From the NCBI GenBank assembly GCA_021029095.1, contig JAJOHG010000029.1, forward strand, positions 186,001-250,000: a stretch of DNA of 64,000 nt. Reading direction: 5' to 3'. Positions 60,884-64,000 of this stretch are shown here, one piece after another (within the stretch, counting starts at the first letter, position 1; each line of letters opens with the position of its first letter). This DNA comes from Phellopilus nigrolimitatus (taxonomy: Eukaryota; Basidiomycota; Agaricomycetes; Hymenochaetales; Hymenochaetaceae). A program made the translations under genes and the position numbers. The notes under the pieces were generated by a model. It did no database searches. It saw only the letters and a program-made list of their open reading frames with translations, and was not told where the DNA came from.

Positions 60884-63137
60884 TCAAACCCCGCTATCTC
60901 CGCGGATTTGTTTATGTCGGAAATGGTGGTTTGGAAAGGTGATATCAAGCTCTACATCTTCGCTACTCTTGGGCTCCATTACGTCGCCAGTCGACTTCTC
61001 CAATTTAAGCCCCTTCATGAGAAGACTCGATAGCAGACCTAGCGCAGCGACCCCAGTCATCACCTGCCATAGAACACGAAGGCTCTCTGCGAAAGCGATT
61101 TGTACCGCTGTTTTGAGTGGTTCGTCGAGTTGTGGGATAATTGGGATGATAGAAAATGCCACAGAAGTTCCGCGGGGAAACTGCGCAATGAAATCAGCTG
61201 GGAGGCGCTTCTTCAGCTCATTCTGCAATACTGTGCCGCCGGCCGAAACTCCCCAGCTCTGTTTCGAGAGGATCAGCATGGCCTTAGAGGTCTAAAATAT
61301 CAATGAAAAGAAGTACGGCATGCACATACCTGAGCGAAGAAGCGCGTGAACATGAAAAATGCGAGGGCGTTTGCATTGAGAGAAAGTGAAATCGGGGCAA
61401 GGATAGGGAAGAAGGTGCACGTCAAGAGAATCCCGATACCTAAGGAGCTGATTACTTGGAAACCGACTGACGCAGAGAGCACACTATCCGCATGCAGGGT
61501 GCTGAATAGTCCCGCTGCGACTACCAGACAGGCCCATGCAAGCCATAGTTGCGGGCGATATTTTCCCAACTTGGCGACACTGATTCCTGATATTATTCCG
61601 AAAGGCATCGTCGTCAGTGCCGTTGTAAGTACCAGAACACCAGATCTAGTTGGCGAGGCATCTTTGCATGCCTGGAAATACACGGGAAGGTAGTCTATAA
61701 TCAACTGTGAGAGTCGAGCAACCCCAGACCGTGACTAGAACTTACAGAAGAGGCTTATCATATAGAAATTTGTGAAGAATCCCTGCAAATATCCACTGAC
61801 AGCTTCAGTCGAAGACATAATCTTAAATGGTACCTTCGAAGGCCGAGATGTGTGTAAGTACTTAGTATCATTTAACAAGTTATGCGGAGTTCTCACCAAA
61901 GGCAGGTCAGGAAATTTCGCGTCATAAGCCACGAACGCTACGAGACCGAATAATCCTAGAATCAAAGGCACTAGGACTTGAGCTGAGTTCCACGGGAACT
62001 TAATTCCGCCCCAAGTCAGAGCAATTACAACGGCAGTTGTACTCGCCACTACGATCAAATTTCCACTGACACAAAGTTGAATTAAAACCGGGTTTTTTAA
62101 AAATCAATGGCTGCACTTACATCCAGTCAAGACTAAAGAGCTTATCTTTGAAGGAGCCTCGCGGAGCTTCTATACTGACGAAAATTGCAGTGATAATGGC
62201 GGAAACAGCACAGAAAGGAAGATTCATGTCTACCGCATGGATATTAGGCTCGTCTCCGCTCCGAACAAGAGAAATCACGCACAGAAAAACCATCGCCATT
62301 GACCATGCTGCGCAAGGGCTCCAGCAATGATAGTAGCGATTCCAGATGACATTGCGTATGCCCTTTAAACAATTATAACTGCTTTTGAACAAAACAAACG
62401 TGACTGAGACGTACAGAGCTAGCAGCGCATTGTAAGTACCGCGCTCGTGCAGAGGGACGAGATCGGAAATTATTATCTGGGAAAGGGATGAAATACCCCC
62501 TGCTCCAATGCCTTGGACAGCTAGTTGGATGTTAGTCGAGTATAAGAAACATAGATGATTTAATCTTACTTCGTCCAGCGATGAGGAAGTTCATGCTTGT
62601 GGACGCTCCACAAAGCGCACTACCCAACGCGAAAAGAAAAAGCTGAAGCAGCATGCTCAGCCTGCGTCCAAAGACCTTTTTTTCTCGTTAATTCTTGGCC
62701 TTGTTTTAAAAAAAAAAAAAAAAAAAAAATGAAAGGGACAGAACGTACTTGCGCAAGTCCGCCACTGAGTGGCAAGAATGCCGCCGCAGACAGCGCATAC
62801 GCCGAACCGACCCATTCGAACTGCTCGCCATGAAGTTCTCTCACGATGACTGGTAGTGCAGTAGTTATGCCAGTCTAGTATCGAAAAACAATAGTGAATA
62901 TACAAAAATGAAAGCAGAAATAGTAATAAGGGATACCAAGTCCATGGCCATGACGAATGACGAAAGCATGATGGACACCATACACATCCAGAACCAGAAT
63001 CCTCGCTCATTCACTTTTGGAGCAGAGAGCTGCGAGACCGTGACGAGGGCGGGATAGGAGTCTTTGGGGTCGCCAGGTGCTTGAGATGGGGCATAACGCT
63101 CAGTCGGTTGAAACTGGGTCTCATAGCTTGGGTTCAT
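60884..63137 (-). CDS. Major facilitator superfamily transporter, DHA2 (14-spanner) type
   Basis: About 590 residues in nine or so exons. A cytoplasmic N-terminus MNPSYETQFQPTERYAPSQA precedes FWFWMCMVSIMLSSFVMAMD. Next come VGSAYALSAAAFLPLSGGLA, the loop motif FGRRLSMLLQLFLFALGSAL, GRAVQGIGAGGISSLSQI and VPLHERGTYNALL, then AYAMSSGIATIIAGALAQ with GQWRWFFYMNLPFC (motif C region). The C-terminal half has FLPVYFQACKDASPTRSGVL, IISGISVAKLGKYRPQLWL, SLGIGILLTCTFFPILAP, and the tail SWGVSAGGTVLQNELKKRLP with IAFAESLRVLWQVMTGV. These are drug:H+ antiporter-2 features, as in exporters of fungal toxins, dyes or azoles. The substrate is unknown. A 22-nt A-tract at 62708-62729 lies inside an intron. 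All joins keep frame; no break found. Confidence 0.86.
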
Positions 63138-63555
63138 AGTTGTCGAAAAGGGAGCACAGGGCTAAGTTTTCTTTCGGGAGGTCTTCCGATTCAAAATAAA
63201 TACTCACGCACGAGCAGTGATATTTAGTTCTCAAATCAGTGGCAAATGATGAGTTCCGTGCTCGTCTCAAGGCAGTTTCGCATTTGTTCTTGAGAAATGT
63301 GGTCTTCCATTTGGCAACCGTTCGCAATCTCGATTCTTGGTGTGGACGTCCGAGATGCCCTTCCCTCTCCTTAAGTTTGAGATCTCCGTAAAACGCGTCA
63401 GAGTATCCCATAGCCTGCTCGCCCTGACGGACCTCGACCCATATTTACTGGCCGCGTTTGGCCGTGTAAAATATCTGGAATTAGAGCTGCTTATGTCTGA
63501 TTTCAACCGCATCCGGGATGTTTTTATAAACCGGATCACCGTACTATCTATCAAG
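63138..63555. other. MFS upstream region with a possible plus-strand remnant
   Basis: A plus frame at 63337-63636 reads LTDLDPYLLAAFGRVKYLEL then LPFDKPFDRNHVKM. Its leucine pattern recalls C-terminal parts of basidiomycete F-box/LRR proteins, but no F-box or clear start is present. Not called as a gene. Confidence 0.3.
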
Positions 63556-63879
63556 TTACCGTTCGATAAGCCTTTCGACCGAAATCATGTAAAAATGATT
63601 ACCTTTTACCTTCATGCGAGACTTTATGATCGTTGAGATTCTTGGGAAGTCGTCTGCCGTCACCGGAACTCCAACTGGTTCGTCTTGTAGGCGAAAAGAC
63701 GATATTCTTCCGTCGTAAAAGAGCAAACGATCCAAAGAATCCGGGGCACGTTCTACGAAGTGAGATGTGCGGGGAGGCGTCCGGGGATGCACGGTGATGA
63801 AACTAAAGGTGAAAAGGAGCAATAGAAACCAGTACGCTAAATTATGGCGTGGAAAACTACTCCGAACGCGAATCAGCAA
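63556..63879 (-). other. Unrecognised ORF fragment, relative of 60228-60809
   Basis: A hydrophobic segment LAYWFLLLLFTFSFITV leads into VERAPDSLDRLLFYDGRISS and FRLQDEPVGVPV, stopping at 63556. The same motif occurs beyond the other end of the MFS gene. The upstream part may continue past the window edge. Family unknown. Confidence 0.35.
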
Positions 63880-64000
63880 ACATCACTGCCTTGTTGCGAT
63901 CCACCGCTATCCTCCTCTTCAGCGTCCTCCGGGACGCGGAGTGTTTGTAATACCGCTTTCTGGTCTCAAGGAGTTGTCGTCGACTCGCACTCTCATATAT

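Noticed and set aside
62708..62729. 22-nt A-tract that might mark a retroposed poly(A) tail
   Set aside because: It lies in an MFS intron, where on the gene strand it is a poly-T tract. There is no processed copy next to it.

Overview
The window is nuclear DNA of a filamentous basidiomycete, most likely a wood- or litter-decay agaricomycete. Coding regions are split by many short introns, mostly 45-65 bp with GT..AG ends. Gene families typical of Agaricomycetes appear side by side: DUF6533 membrane proteins, a double zf-4CXXC_R1 protein, a secreted GMC oxidoreductase, polysaccharide lyase 14, a CYP505-type fused P450/reductase and a Crinkler-headed kinase. The exon joins given here were inferred by eye from reading frame, family motifs and splice signals. 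No computation or database search was run.

Layout. 0.3-0.8 kb holds the 5' end of an aldehyde dehydrogenase gene that stops at an intron donor (minus). 2.3-3.8 kb is a Crinkler-N-terminus/protein kinase gene with an in-frame stop (minus), headed by a 687-bp palindromic transposon. 5.5-8.3 kb is the divergent pair MRH4 (mitochondrial DEAD-box helicase) and LSM6. 8.9-11 kb is a secreted GMC oxidoreductase. 11-13.5 kb has no gene but holds nested inverted repeats, and ends at a tRNA-Gly(TCC). 13.7-20.7 kb is a divergent pair: a MYND zinc-finger protein and a Brc1/Rtt107-like multi-BRCT DNA-repair protein. 21.3-22.8 kb is a TauD-type dioxygenase. 23.5-28.8 kb is a large nuclear-type protein with two zf-4CXXC_R1 zinc fingers.

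28.9-39 kb is a tandem array: two about 3.5-3.9 kb units each carry a DUF6533 membrane-protein gene, one of them broken, and a third DUF6533 gene follows. A 422-bp terminal-inverted-repeat insertion lies in only one unit. 39.7-46 kb holds a secreted PL14 lyase gene with one frameshift and a CYP505 self-sufficient P450 gene with at least seven single-base indels. 46.7-48.7 kb is a roughly 1-kb tandem duplication that I could not assign. 49.2-56.1 kb holds a very GC-rich F-box-like gene, a mitochondrial-carrier-like gene and XPB/SSL2 (TFIIH helicase). A second copy of the palindromic transposon lies just upstream of XPB. 58-59.9 kb is a fourth, inverted DUF6533 gene. 60.9-63.1 kb is a DHA2-type MFS transporter bracketed by two related ORF fragments.

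Housekeeping genes (MRH4, LSM6, Brc1-like, XPB, carrier, tRNA) look intact. They alternate with accessory stretches that have been duplicated, invaded by MITE-like elements and partly turned into pseudogenes. The most unusual feature is the palindromic element family at 3.8 and 56.3 kb: each copy has 127-nt arms that match each other more closely than they match the arms of the other copy.
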